From: Andalucia godoyi
Taxonomy: Eukaryota > Discoba > Jakobea > Jakobida > Andaluciidae
NCBI GenBank assembly: GCA_009859145.1
Contig: VRVR01000014.1
Span: forward strand, 251,618-315,617
Length of the DNA: 64,000 bases
Direction of reading: 5' to 3'
This document shows positions 50,989 to 61,300 of this stretch, one piece after another (the stretch's first letter is position 1; every line of letters starts with the position of its first letter). The notes under the pieces were generated by a model. The model was not told the origin of the DNA and searched no databases. It saw only the letters and a program-made list of their open reading frames with translations. Position numbers and translations under genes: made by a program.

Positions 50989-51303
50989 CGTTGTCCTTGC
51001 GCGCTCGAGTCAAGACAAGAAAAAAGCAAATCATACTCGCTGACAGAATGCAATCCACCAAAAAAGTCGACAATGTTCAATCTTTCCGTCAAACAGACTT
51101 CCAAAAGAAAGAACGGAAGCAAAACCCGTTTTAGCATCACTTGATGCAATATTTTCTCTCCGCCCTGTTTTCCCCCCTTTTAGCTTTCGTCGCGTTTGAT
51201 TGGCTTTGGATGGGAAAAATGGAAAGAAGGGGAATATATTTATTTTTAATTAAAAGAAAAGAGAACAAAAAGCAGGGAAAAAAAGAAAGGGGAAAAAAAA
51301 GAG
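50989..51303. promoter_or_regulatory. Divergent space ARV1/LYRM7
   Basis: 315 bases between divergent starts. It is A-rich near ARV1, and the last ~60 bases before the LYR gene are an A/G tract with TTTAATTAAAAG. No gene seen. Confidence 0.45.
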
Positions 51304-51732
51304 ATGTCAGGAGTTGGCCTGCGGTCGTCTGTGCTCGGGTCGTTTCGGCGGTTGCTGCGAGCGGCCGAGGCGACGTTCTCGCATGATTCGCAGATGCTCG
51401 TTTCGTCGCGCTCGGAGATCCGGTCGCACTACGATTCGAATCGACAGTTGTCGAACAGCGGGATGATACGACAGGCGCTTGAGATGGCGGAGGAAGCGGC
51501 GCGGTTTGTGCGTCAAGCGGTCGTACAGACGGATGGAGCGCGTCTGCGGATGTCCGCGGAGCAAGTACAGCTGGCGAACGGATATGTTGAGATTGAGCAG
51601 GTGAATGCGGATCTGCTGCGGGCGGTGGACGACGAGGTCAGAGGAGTGGCCGTGGAGAAGAAAGTATGCGATGGATCGTCGTGCAAGTCATGCTCCTGCG
51701 GCAAGGTCGCCCGCACTGCTTGCTCGTCGTGA
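51304..51732 (+). CDS. LYR-motif protein like LYRM7/MZM1, with a Cys-rich tail
   Basis: 142 residues. The helical LYR core reads LGSFRRLLRAAEATFSHD, SRSEIRSHYDSNRQLSN and MAEEAARFVRQAVVQTDGAR, matching MZM1/LYRM7, the mitochondrial matrix chaperone that stabilises the Rieske Fe-S protein before insertion into complex III. The LYR tripeptide itself is varied (FRRL in this position). The last 24 residues, after EVRGVAVEKK, contain five Cys (VCDGSSCKSCSCGK...CSS), which I do not know from family members. They could bind metal or form disulfides. It is tail-to-tail with the crotonase, with 65 bases between stops. Confidence 0.8.
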   Translation: MSGVGLRSSVLGSFRRLLRAAEATFSHDSQMLVSSRSEIRSHYDSNRQLSNSGMIRQALEMAEEAARFVRQAVVQTDGARLRMSAEQVQLANGYVEIEQVNADLLRAVDDEVRGVAVEKKVCDGSSCKSCSCGKVARTACSS

Positions 51733-51797
51733 GTCTGTACAGAAAGTAAGTCAATCAGAAATAAAAATGTGTTGAGCGGTTTAATGTCCGTTTGCAG

Positions 51798-52616
51798 CTA
51801 GAGTTTGGAGCGTTGGGTAAACTGCAGGGCGCCGTGGATGCCTTCGGAGTGGACGATTGGGGCCGACGCGGTGATTTCGCGGACGAGGGCTTCGTGTTCA
51901 GGGAGGTGGAATGCGAGCTGTATGGCGTTCTGCCTGTCGCGTCTCATGCAGAGCTGAGGCATGGCTGCGATGTCGCGGGCGATGCGCAGGGCCTCGGCGA
52001 GGGGGTCGTTGGCGATGCGGTTGACAAGGCCGATAGCGAGGGCTTCTTGTGCCGAGACTGGGCGGCCTGTGAGGATGAGATCTAGTGCGCGACTCAGCCC
52101 GAGGAGCCGCGGGAGGCGGATGGTGCCGCCGTCGATCAGTGGGACGCCCTTTGAGCGACAGTAGACGCCAAACACAGCGGCTGGCGAGCACACGCGTAGA
52201 TCGCACCAGCACGCAAGCTCCAGGCCGCCGGCCACCGCATGGCCCTCGATCGCTGCAATCACTGGCTTCGACAGCTCGAGCCGCGACGGGCCCATCGGTG
52301 CGTATCGCGTGTCGTCGTACGGCGGTTGAAGGTCGTTGATGGCGACAGACGGATCACAGGCTGTCGATGCAAGCGCCTTCAGGTCCGCACCCGCACAAAA
52401 TGTCTGGCCGGCGCCATGCAGAATCGCAACACAGGACTTTTCGTCCCGCTCGAACGACTGGAAGGCATCCGACAGCAGCCGCGCCGTCCTCCGGTCCACT
52501 GCGTTCTTCCGCTCCACACGGTCAATGGTAACCACCCATACTTTTCCAGCTTCGTGAACAGACACAGACACTGACACCGGCTCTTCATTGCGTGTCGAGG
52601 GTGCCATTGGAGCCAT
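51798..52616 (-). CDS. Enoyl-CoA hydratase/isomerase family protein with a peroxisomal signal
   Basis: 272 residues. Crotonase features: RVERKNAVDRRTARLL near the N-terminus, oxyanion-hole segments TFCAGADLKAL and EGHAVAGGLELACWCDLRV, then GVPLIDGGTIRLPRLLG and ALDLILTGRPVSAQEALAIGLVNR. The residue usually Glu in the second catalytic loop appears as Asp (LIDGG), so the exact reaction is uncertain. The protein ends in SKL, the canonical PTS1 signal, pointing to peroxisomes and a role in fatty-acid or related CoA-ester metabolism. The sequence resembles bacterial paralogues. The start is the ATG in MAPMAPSTR; a second ATG follows three codons later. Confidence 0.9.
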   Translation of the reverse strand: MAPMAPSTRNEEPVSVSVSVHEAGKVWVVTIDRVERKNAVDRRTARLLSDAFQSFERDEKSCVAILHGAGQTFCAGADLKALASTACDPSVAINDLQPPYDDTRYAPMGPSRLELSKPVIAAIEGHAVAGGLELACWCDLRVCSPAAVFGVYCRSKGVPLIDGGTIRLPRLLGLSRALDLILTGRPVSAQEALAIGLVNRIANDPLAEALRIARDIAAMPQLCMRRDRQNAIQLAFHLPEHEALVREITASAPIVHSEGIHGALQFTQRSKL

Positions 52617-52684
52617 CCCAAGCACACCGTGTTGCTTTCTTTTTTTTTTTGTAAGGTTTGCTTTCGGACACGCTTGCTTTTATT

Positions 52685-53064
52685 CTATTTAATAATAATA
52701 AAATAATCATGTAAATTCACCCAAAACAACGGAAGCTGTTCAAGCAGTTTGGGGCAGCTGACGCGCATGTAAGTGTCGCTGAGCGCCAGAGTGGAAGGTT
52801 GCATGTGCAAGCTGATCCACTGGATCTTCTTGCACGGCATACAGCGGATTACAACGCAAGCTTTGCAGACGGCAGCGACAGCGAACGCCTACATTATACC
52901 CTGAACATGCATATCTACGAATAGACGTGCATATTCAGTCTTGCATCCCGTTGGCTGGAAGGGGATAGGCCCCAACACACCTCACGGCGCTCTTCAGATA
53001 GATGTTCCACGCTCCGTTCCCACTCTCGATCAATCTGCGAGCTACACGCGGGACACGCAAACAT
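52685..53064 (-). CDS. Small CxxC protein, probable two-exon gene
   Basis: Exon 1 (53064-52981, 28 residues) is MFACPACSSQIDREWERSVE then HLSEERRE. A 92-base intron (GTGTGT...TATAATGTAG) keeps phase 0 into exon 2 (52888-52685). Exon 2 adds AVCKACVVIRCMPCKK and a hydrophobic tail, for 95 residues in total. CPAC, CKAC and CMPC give six spaced cysteines, enough for a zinc ribbon or similar. The restored cysteine pattern is the reason for the call. An alternative frame of exon 2 is also open, so the splice is not certain. The remaining parts of 52617-53432 look gene-free. A related fragment lies near 40.6 kb. Confidence 0.45.
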
Positions 53065-53432
53065 TTTGCTTCCGCCGCTCGCGATGCTCGGTCGCCTTAT
53101 GGAACAAACGTTGCAAAAAGTGAAACCATAAAACCAAACCAACGAATGATAGAATAGATGGCTACGGATGCTGCCTTAAAGAGTGTCGAAAATGCGAAGC
53201 CTGTGCCACAGGCTGAATTTTGGCCGAGCGTGCGAAAGCACGGATTCCTGTGAAACAAGCGTGCCAGTGTCGGCCAGTATTGACCGTGTCTGTTTATGGA
53301 TGCTTCCGAATGCATGACAATGACGTGTTGTTATTCAGCGGTAAGATACGCCGTTCTTTTTTAATATACAAAGACAGAAGCAGCAGCATAAGAAGAGTAG
53401 AAAGAAGACGAAGAAGACGAAGACGAGTTACC

Positions 53433-56400
53433 CTAGCTTCGGTATCGAGAAGATCGACCTCGATAATCGGAACGGTAGTCTCTTCGGTCGTCTCTCCGAT
53501 CTTCGTTTCGTTCATTCCGGCGATCCTCCTTTCGCTCCTCTGATACTCGATCACTTCCACGGTGATCATCCTTCCGGTCGTCCTTGCGGTCGTCTTTGCG
53601 GTCATCCTTGCGGTCATCCTTGCGGCCGTCCTTGCGGTCATCTTTCCGGTCGTCCTTGCGGTCATCTTTCCGGTCATCTTTCCGGTCGTCTTTGCGGTCA
53701 TCCTTGCGGCCATCCTTGCGGTCATCTTTCCGGTCGTCCTTGCGGTCGTCCTTGCGGTCATCCTTGCGGTCGTCCTTGCGGTCATCCTTGCGGTCGTCCT
53801 TGCTGCGATCATCTCGGCGGTCATCTCGGCGGTCATCCCTGCCACGATCACTGCGTCGCTCTCGCTCTCGCTCAGTTTCGCGCTCGGCCTCTCGGGGTCT
53901 TTCAGGTTCACGGTAATCGGTTCGTCGTCGTTTGGCAGCTCGATCCCCTGCATCATCTCGATCACGTTTTCGCGATGCAGTATCGTCTCCACCGGCTTCA
54001 CGACTGTCTGTTTCACGTCGATCACGATCACCACTACGGTCACGATCACGGTCGCGAAAAGACGACTCGGTTGAACGATGGTTACGTATAGATCGCTTTT
54101 CCGCATCCGAACCAGCCGCAGAAACAACAGGAACGGGAGCAGGAACAGGAGTGGGAGCGGGAGCGGGAGCAGGAAGGAGCAGGAGCGGCACCCGTAGCCG
54201 AAGCTCGTGTGGACGAGATGGAGGATGAATGCACAGGCTGGTCAAACTGATGGCTCTTGGGAGTTTCCAAGGAGACACCCAGGAGCTGCAAACAGCGTTC
54301 TGCTGCGAGTTGGATATCTCGAGAATATGCGCCCTTGGAGGCGTCGTGACAGCAATGCCGAACCGCAGCATTCAGCTCGCCAAACACGGACCCACAGTGT
54401 ACCCAGACAATGTTGGGAGGGAGGGCTGAAGAACTTTTCAGCACTCCTGAAGCCAGTGGTTTCGTTCGGTCGCGATGGATGGTCGTCTGAACGTCCCGAA
54501 CCGCTTCGGCAAGGCCTGCAAGCACATGCGTCGCGGCGCGCACTCGAGGCCATCCTGCAGAAGAGTGCAAGAAAGGGACCAATACTGCTGCAATGCGAGA
54601 AACTGCGAGAACTCCAAGCAGAAAGTTCGAAACTCCGCAATGGGGGCTTGCATTCTCGGAGAGCTGCTCCTCTTCCTCTTCCAGAAGAGCAAACACGTCG
54701 TCATGCGACTGCGATGCCATATCTTGCCAGTCATCTCGGCCGAAAGCACACAAAAAGGCCTGCGTCTCCCATCGGCCACCAAAGATGCCGCGAACAAACT
54801 CGCCAGCAAACCAAGAAAGAGCACGCGCCTCGTCAGGAACGGCAACTTGAATACCGGCGCCCACTACATAATGAGCTACCGGCTCAATCATATTTCGCAA
54901 AACACGCAACAGGGAAGACTTTTCCCAAGAAGACTCCCGCCATCCAGCGAGCAAGAAGCGGGCCGAAAACACTGCGTCTGCAACCGAAAAGAGGGCACGA
55001 AGAAGGATGTGCCTTCCGTAAAACTGAGGTTTAAGTACCATGCCATTATGCACCGAGAAGAACGAACCGAGCATCGAGTATCGTGTGCGGATACGAATCG
55101 TGTCCATCGCAACAGTCTTCCCCATTCCAGCAAGAAACGAATGGGACGTGGCCCCATCCGAAAGCACAACATCGGATGTCTTGAAGCGCCAAAAAACACG
55201 AATGATTTCCGCAAGAGACGCATCAACACCAAGAACCTCTGCATCCGCATCGGCAATCTCCGTGGATGTCCAACTGGCAACAAGATCGGCATTCTTGTCT
55301 TCCAGGCGACCCGACAGGCGAACCTGTTCCATTGCAGCGCATATGACAAGCACAAGTGAATTCGCCAGTGCATTCAGTCCATTCAGGGAGACTGTCGATG
55401 CTGATTCAGACGACTGTACTATCGCAACCTGGTGCTTGGCAACCAGCTGGGAATCCAGGGACGGTGAAATGGCTCCGAATGCCTTCTCCGTCATGGCACT
55501 TGAAAATGCTTCACGGATGGATTCCATGGTGGAAGCATTTTCATTGAGCGCGTAGATAGGAGCTATGGACGTCAGCAAGAATGGTCCAAACCTCACCCAC
55601 TCTTCCACAGTCATGTAGAACGTCAAAAAATCAACCAATACGTGAATTCCCGAGCGAAGCTCGTCAATCTTGAGACACACACTATGGGCAAGAGAGGAGC
55701 CACCGCGATCCAAAAGAGAGGTGATGTGTGCACGATAGCTGAAGATCCACTCGGAGAGAATGCGAAATCCAACACCTTTTGTCCACTGCTGCACCAGAAT
55801 ATTTTCCGCTGTTGTGGAATCCACATTTTCACGAGGACCTGCATTGGCGGCACCAGCAGCAGCCGCCGCCGTCACCGCCTCGGCGGACTCCTCAGCGATG
55901 CCGTTCTCCGTTTCCGTATTCTTAGTATCGCCATCCCCACCTTCTTCTCCATTTCCCGCCATTTCTGCATCCTTCGCTGCCTCATTTCCCTCTTCTACTA
56001 TGGCCTCTGCTTCTGCGTCGACTTCTGCGTTCTCATTCTCCTCATCTTGTCCGTCATCATCCTGATCCTGATCATCGTCTTCAGCTTGCGCGCCAGCCCC
56101 AGAATCGTCGTCAACGTCGACTGTTCGAGACTTCCGCGACGAAAATGCTGAAGACAACGATAACTTGCCAACCGAAGAAGAAACGATCTGCGCTCGGTGG
56201 TCCGCATACGCCTGGACTCGATTGAGAGTCTCCACATGTTCCAGATGCGCCAGCATCCGGATACACGCGGTAATCAACGGCACTTGTTTCGCCGCATCCG
56301 ATCTCCAAACTTGATGCAAGGTCACGTCAGGTCGTTGCTGAACCAGACAAGCAACAAACAGAGAGGCATTGCGTCGGCGATCGTCATCCTTTTGGCTGCC

Positions 56401-58164
56401 ACTGGACGCTGGACTCCACAGAGGATCATGAGCAACCAGGTGGTCCATCATCGAAACTACATATGATGGCAGGTACCGAAACAGAATGGGCATGGTTTGA
56501 GCAAGCGTTTCACCGTACGCACAAGCATGCGTCCAGACAGCTTGACAGAACGAACCGGGATGCGCGACCGCAATGCCAGTGGTCCACACTTTTCGAGCCA
56601 CCGACAAGGCATCAGGCACAGTCAAAGTCTTCAGCATTTTCCGGATCTTCGAATGCGCAGACGCCAGCATGAACGGAACCATGGGAAACGAAACAAACAG
56701 CTTGTGATAGACAGACAGAAGAGTATCCGTCGTTGTGTCTCGCGAGGCAATTGCAGACATCAGTATTTTAGGATTGCTGGAGACGACCAGCGCGGCGCTG
56801 GACAAGCCAAGAAGCCATTCCACTGTTTTGCCGTCGACTGCCTTCACCGACTCGTGCAGAACTGGAGACGCACCGTCGAACAAGGGTCGCAGAACCACGG
56901 GGAGATTTGAAATTCTCGTCGAGACCATCTCTGGATGGAAAGATGCAGCGACTTTCCAAACAGGATGCATCAGCAACCGCGAAACGATGAGCAGAAATCT
57001 CTTTTCGTCCGCATCGTCTTCCCACGAAAGCGTATTCATCGACTTCATCGCGGGTAACGCATGATGGATCAAAGCAAACAGTACTCTTAGCTGACGATCA
57101 ACGGAAGAGTCTTCCAAAGCGAAAGCGTTCCGGATAGATGCAGCAACACTCTCCAAACCCTGCGGTGCTGGATTCTCCATGAAAAGCGCTACGGAACGAT
57201 CGAGCACCAAAGCAGCGCGATCGTCTGTCCATTCTAGCCAGCTTGGCATCGCCTGCTTCTGCCCTTCGCTGGCCTCCAAGACAACAGGAATGCACCCGGA
57301 GATCAGACCCAGGGCAATCTGATCTGCGGAAACGGGCTTTCCACTGATCAACAACGCGCTGTGAGCGCACTCCAAAGCAAATGACGGTGCATACGTTTGC
57401 AGAGACCAAGCGCTGACACACTGCACAAACAAGTTACATCGCAGCAGGACATTTTCCATTACTGCAAAGGGAACTCGGTATTTTGACATCCATTCGAGGA
57501 GAATAGAGCAAACCACGTGTACATCACCGTGTATTCCTCCTTTTTTCAAAGTTGCACTTGCCAGAGAAAGCGCCACAGCGTTCGAAAGCGACGCAAACCC
57601 TCCTCGTGGTAGCGACAAGATGGACTTACTTCGCAGAGCCGCAAATCGACTGGTGCTCTTCGCGATTAGCTCGGACGCTGTTCGAAGTCTGTCCATCAGC
57701 ACTGCTGCAACTTGGTGGTCGGATCCCAGCAACAAATGGCTGGCCTTCACAAAGTCCATTAGCATGACAAGCAGCAGCTTGTGTGTCGCATTCTGTTCGG
57801 AAGACTGTGTCAGAAACGACGTCAATATGGGCGAAATCGATCGGATCGCCGCAATCGCAGTCGAAGCAGGGACAAATGAAAGGAAGCTGTCCAGCGACTG
57901 GTCCGCCCGGCTCGCGTCCAGCTGCACAGTCGCCAAGATCACAAAGGACAAGATGACGGACATGCTTGGAGTCTGTGAAGCTACGGGAGAAATAGGAATC
58001 AGACTCGCAAGCAGTGAAAACAGCGACTTCGAAGGCTGAAGCACTTGACGCAAGGAGACCACATCGGCATCGGTCGCAACTGCGGTGCTTGAAAACAACG
58101 ACTGCAGCAATGCCGCTTGCGCCTTGAAGCTTATCACGCTCTCCACACTCGCCGTCTCACGCAT
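53433..58164 (-). CDS. THO2/THOC2-like protein with a frame break before a DDRK-repeat tail
   Basis: THO couples transcription to mRNA export. The main frame (58164-54082) gives 1360 residues, largely helical, with the THOC2-like stretch LFSVADAVFSARFLLAGW and following RVLRNMIEPVAHYVVGAG, and an acidic insert at about residues 690-760 (DDDSGAGAQAEDDDQDQDDD). It ends in a Ser/Cys peptide that looks like a wrong frame. The overlapping frame downstream, closed at 53433, continues with a Pro/Ala linker and an Arg/Asp/Lys tail typical of THO2 ends. The switch falls in a GCTCCC hexamer repeat at about 54120-54185, where a four-base TCCT breaks the period. Removing it would join the frames. Assembly error, real frameshift or splice is open. 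Family assignment is moderately sure. Confidence 0.65.
53564..53808 (-). repeat. 12-base tandem array encoding Asp-Asp-Arg-Lys (~20 copies)
   Basis: Near-perfect 12-mer array of CGGTC(G/A)TC(C/T)TTG-type units on the plus strand, reading DDRK repeatedly on the minus strand at the C-terminus of the THO2-like protein. A few units carry Gly for Asp. The array is open in other frames on both strands, which is a by-product of its periodicity. Confidence 0.9.
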
Positions 58165-58363
58165 GAAAATTACTGAAAAACAAAATTAATACATATATAT
58201 GTAATATAACCAAAAACAAAAGAAAAAAAAAAAAGAAAAGGACGAAGAGTAATAATGGGACGAGCCTTTCCTTTCTGTGTTATGCTTTATTGTGCATTTG
58301 AGGGATGCGAGAAAGCCTCAAGTAGGCAAAGAGGGGGAGTGAAAGAGGATCTACGGTGGATGG

Positions 58364-61300
58364 TTACGACAGTCCCGAGAGGGATTGAAGAGCGTCACGG
58401 AGGGCACTCACGGCGTCATGGGGCAGGGCGAGGTCCGAGTCGTTCATACAAAACTCGCATGCATGCACAAAGCGATGGACGTGAACTGCCCGGACATGGT
58501 CGTGTTGCAACACCGCCAAGCAGTAATCACCACCGACGGCGTTCTTTTGTCGAATGACGAACTTTAGGTCCTGGTTGATTTGCCTGAACTTCTCATCGTG
58601 CCGAAACAGACGCTCCAGAACAGCAGTCACAAAATCCTGATAGTCTCGTGCAGCAGAACAGAACCGGCGCAGCGATCCCGTGTACACGTCTTTCATCAAT
58701 GCACCGGTAGTGCTCTCCGACTGTGATTCTTGCGGAGGAGGGACGGGTCGGGACCGCTTCGCCATCGGCATGTCGAAAGTGTCGTTCGGATCTTCTAAGA
58801 AGAAGAAGAACGCATTTCGTTCCTTCACAAATCGCTCTCTCCCCCTTTTCACACAGACTGAATCTCGTCTCATGGACGGCGAGTCGCAGTCGACAAAGGT
58901 CTGTGCATTGGCCATGAAGCCTACGCGGGTGCAGCACTGTTTTGACAGCGGATCCTGTTGCAAAAACTCGGAAAATAGGCGCAAAAAGTCACAAGGAGCA
59001 CTGTTCCTGGGAGCAGTGCACTGGAATTCGAAACGCTGAACATCCGTATCAAACGCCCACAACAACTGAATGGTACACTCTTCGCGACACCGATCTCCCT
59101 CGCCAAAGACGGTGACCCTCGTTCCAGTGATTGGATCGGAATCCTTGGATTTCAAAATCCAAAAAGGTGTCTGTGGATGTCGAGCGAGAAAGCTGATGAA
59201 TCTCCAGAAGTGATTTGGAGTAAGTACTGCATCCTGCAATTCCACAGTCGCCGACTTGCTTTGGACGATGCCGACACAGCGAACACAGAATGTCCACTCT
59301 ACGAACTCGGTCGATACGCTTGACGATTCCCAAAAATCCTCGAATAAGGAAGTCGGATAGCAATGCTCGCGATGTTGTTTGGGCTTGGGCCTTGCACTTT
59401 CCACGGACCACTGCGGAAAGAAGAACCTATCCCCAGGAACAGAGTCGCTGCGCACAGGAACAAGAATCCCAAATGATTCTAAAATGTTAAATACACGGTC
59501 GATATCATCCTCAACTTGCTTCTGCTGGGCCGGGGATTTAGAGGACCACGCTGTATCCGAGGCCGACAGCTGAAGATGCCACCACAGGCGCAGCATGTTC
59601 TTCGCACGACATGCGAGCATAATGCCATGGTTCTGCCACAGCGACGCCTCGCTACGAAGCCGCGCAACTTCATTAACCACTTCCCTGGACATGTTCGAAA
59701 AGTCAGCAGCCACAAAATGCGCACAGGCACGAACGAAGGCGTCAGGTCGGATGACAATGACGGATTTGTCTCCGGGGAGAGCAAAGAAGGAACCCAAAGA
59801 AACAAGTTCGTCAAACGACTCTCGTGCTTCCGTTGTATCCTTACAAAACATGCTGAGACCCGGAAACCTTGTGAAAATATCGGACGACAGGACTGTCATC
59901 AAACCTCGTTCGTGCTGCACCACAGATTCGACTAGCAAGTTCTTAAGCCGTATCTTTGGCAGCTTTTTTTGAAAATCTTGAATACAGCCCAGCAAGCATT
60001 TGGCAAACGTTGTGTTGTCCGACAGTTTGTGATTGCACCGTTCCGCCGGGTTGTTTTCCACCATCAGAAACGAATAAGTCGGAGAGCCAACGGACGTTGC
60101 CAGCCGCGGCACATCGATAAAGTTGAACTGCAGCCGCGCAATGTGCTCCAGCAAGATATCCTCCAGCTCTTTCAAAAAGGACGACGCGTCGCAAACCTCA
60201 CTGTTGGCGTGCGTGCCGATGAGCAAAACAGTTGACAGGCACTCCTGTCGTCCGTCGGAGATCTTGGACGATGTGGCGGCTACTGTGGGGGTGTGAACGT
60301 TAATTGCGTGTACTGCTTCGATTTGCTTCAGCCACGAGAGAATCTGTCTGTCGACTGCCGCAGAGAGGGTCCTCTGCTTCCAGGCATCGTGCAAGGACTG
60401 GAGATTGAAGACACACAAGTACATGCACTGCTTGCCAAAAAACAGCGGATCAAACGCTCGAAACACGTTTTGTCCAGCGAAATCGAACACAGACAAAGAC
60501 ACGGTCTCATTCAGCAGTTCTGCCAAGGCAGACTCGACGATGCTGACTGGCTCCGAGTGAGTCACCATCGATGGCCCCGCAGCATATTCTCTGAACGAGC
60601 TTTTTTGTGAATCAGGATCTTGCTCGGCAGTCGACGAAAAGATGGGAGAAGGCTTCGGGGCACGCCTCTTTTGCATGTCTTCCACCAGGGCCACCGGATC
60701 GTCGCCAGTCATCAAGGAGAACGTCTCGTGATGCGCATAACTGTGGTTCCTCGGGATGGCCAGTGCGGCACGGGAGGCCACTCCATTGGCACTCATTCCA
60801 CCGTCACCGTCGCTGCAGTCGTTCGAGCCAGTCTGCTGGTCGTTTTCAGCCCGTGAAGCGTCCAAACTTTCTTGCAAGACTTTCTGATCTGCAAACTGTC
60901 TTCGCACAATCTTGGAAATCAAAGGCTCGCGTGAGTGAATCGGATTCCAAAATGGAGACTCGCTCTTGAGAGACACGTCTACTACGATAATATCGCCCAC
61001 TTCGGTTCTCGAGATTGTCAAGAGAAAGTCGCTACCTCCAGAAGAAAGATTCCGAATGAGACTGGATTTGCCAGCCTCGCTTTCACCCACGACCAGCACG
61101 CGAAACCGCGACGGTCTGCACACTGTCTTCCTGTCAATATCCAGCTTCTCTATGGTTAGTGGCATATCCGCGTGAACGACTGGAAATCCGATCGGTCTAG
61201 CGAAATTCAGAGTCTTCCAAAAATTTGCGTTTGAGTGCTGTCGAATGCCAGGCTCGACAGCCAATTGAACCTCGCGGTTTCCAACGAAAAACCTTGCCTT

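Noticed and set aside
53562-54074. Plus-strand open frames rich in Ser-Leu-Arg or Val-Leu-Ala
   Set aside because: They are by-products of the 12-base repeat, which is open in several frames on both strands; no non-repeat homology.
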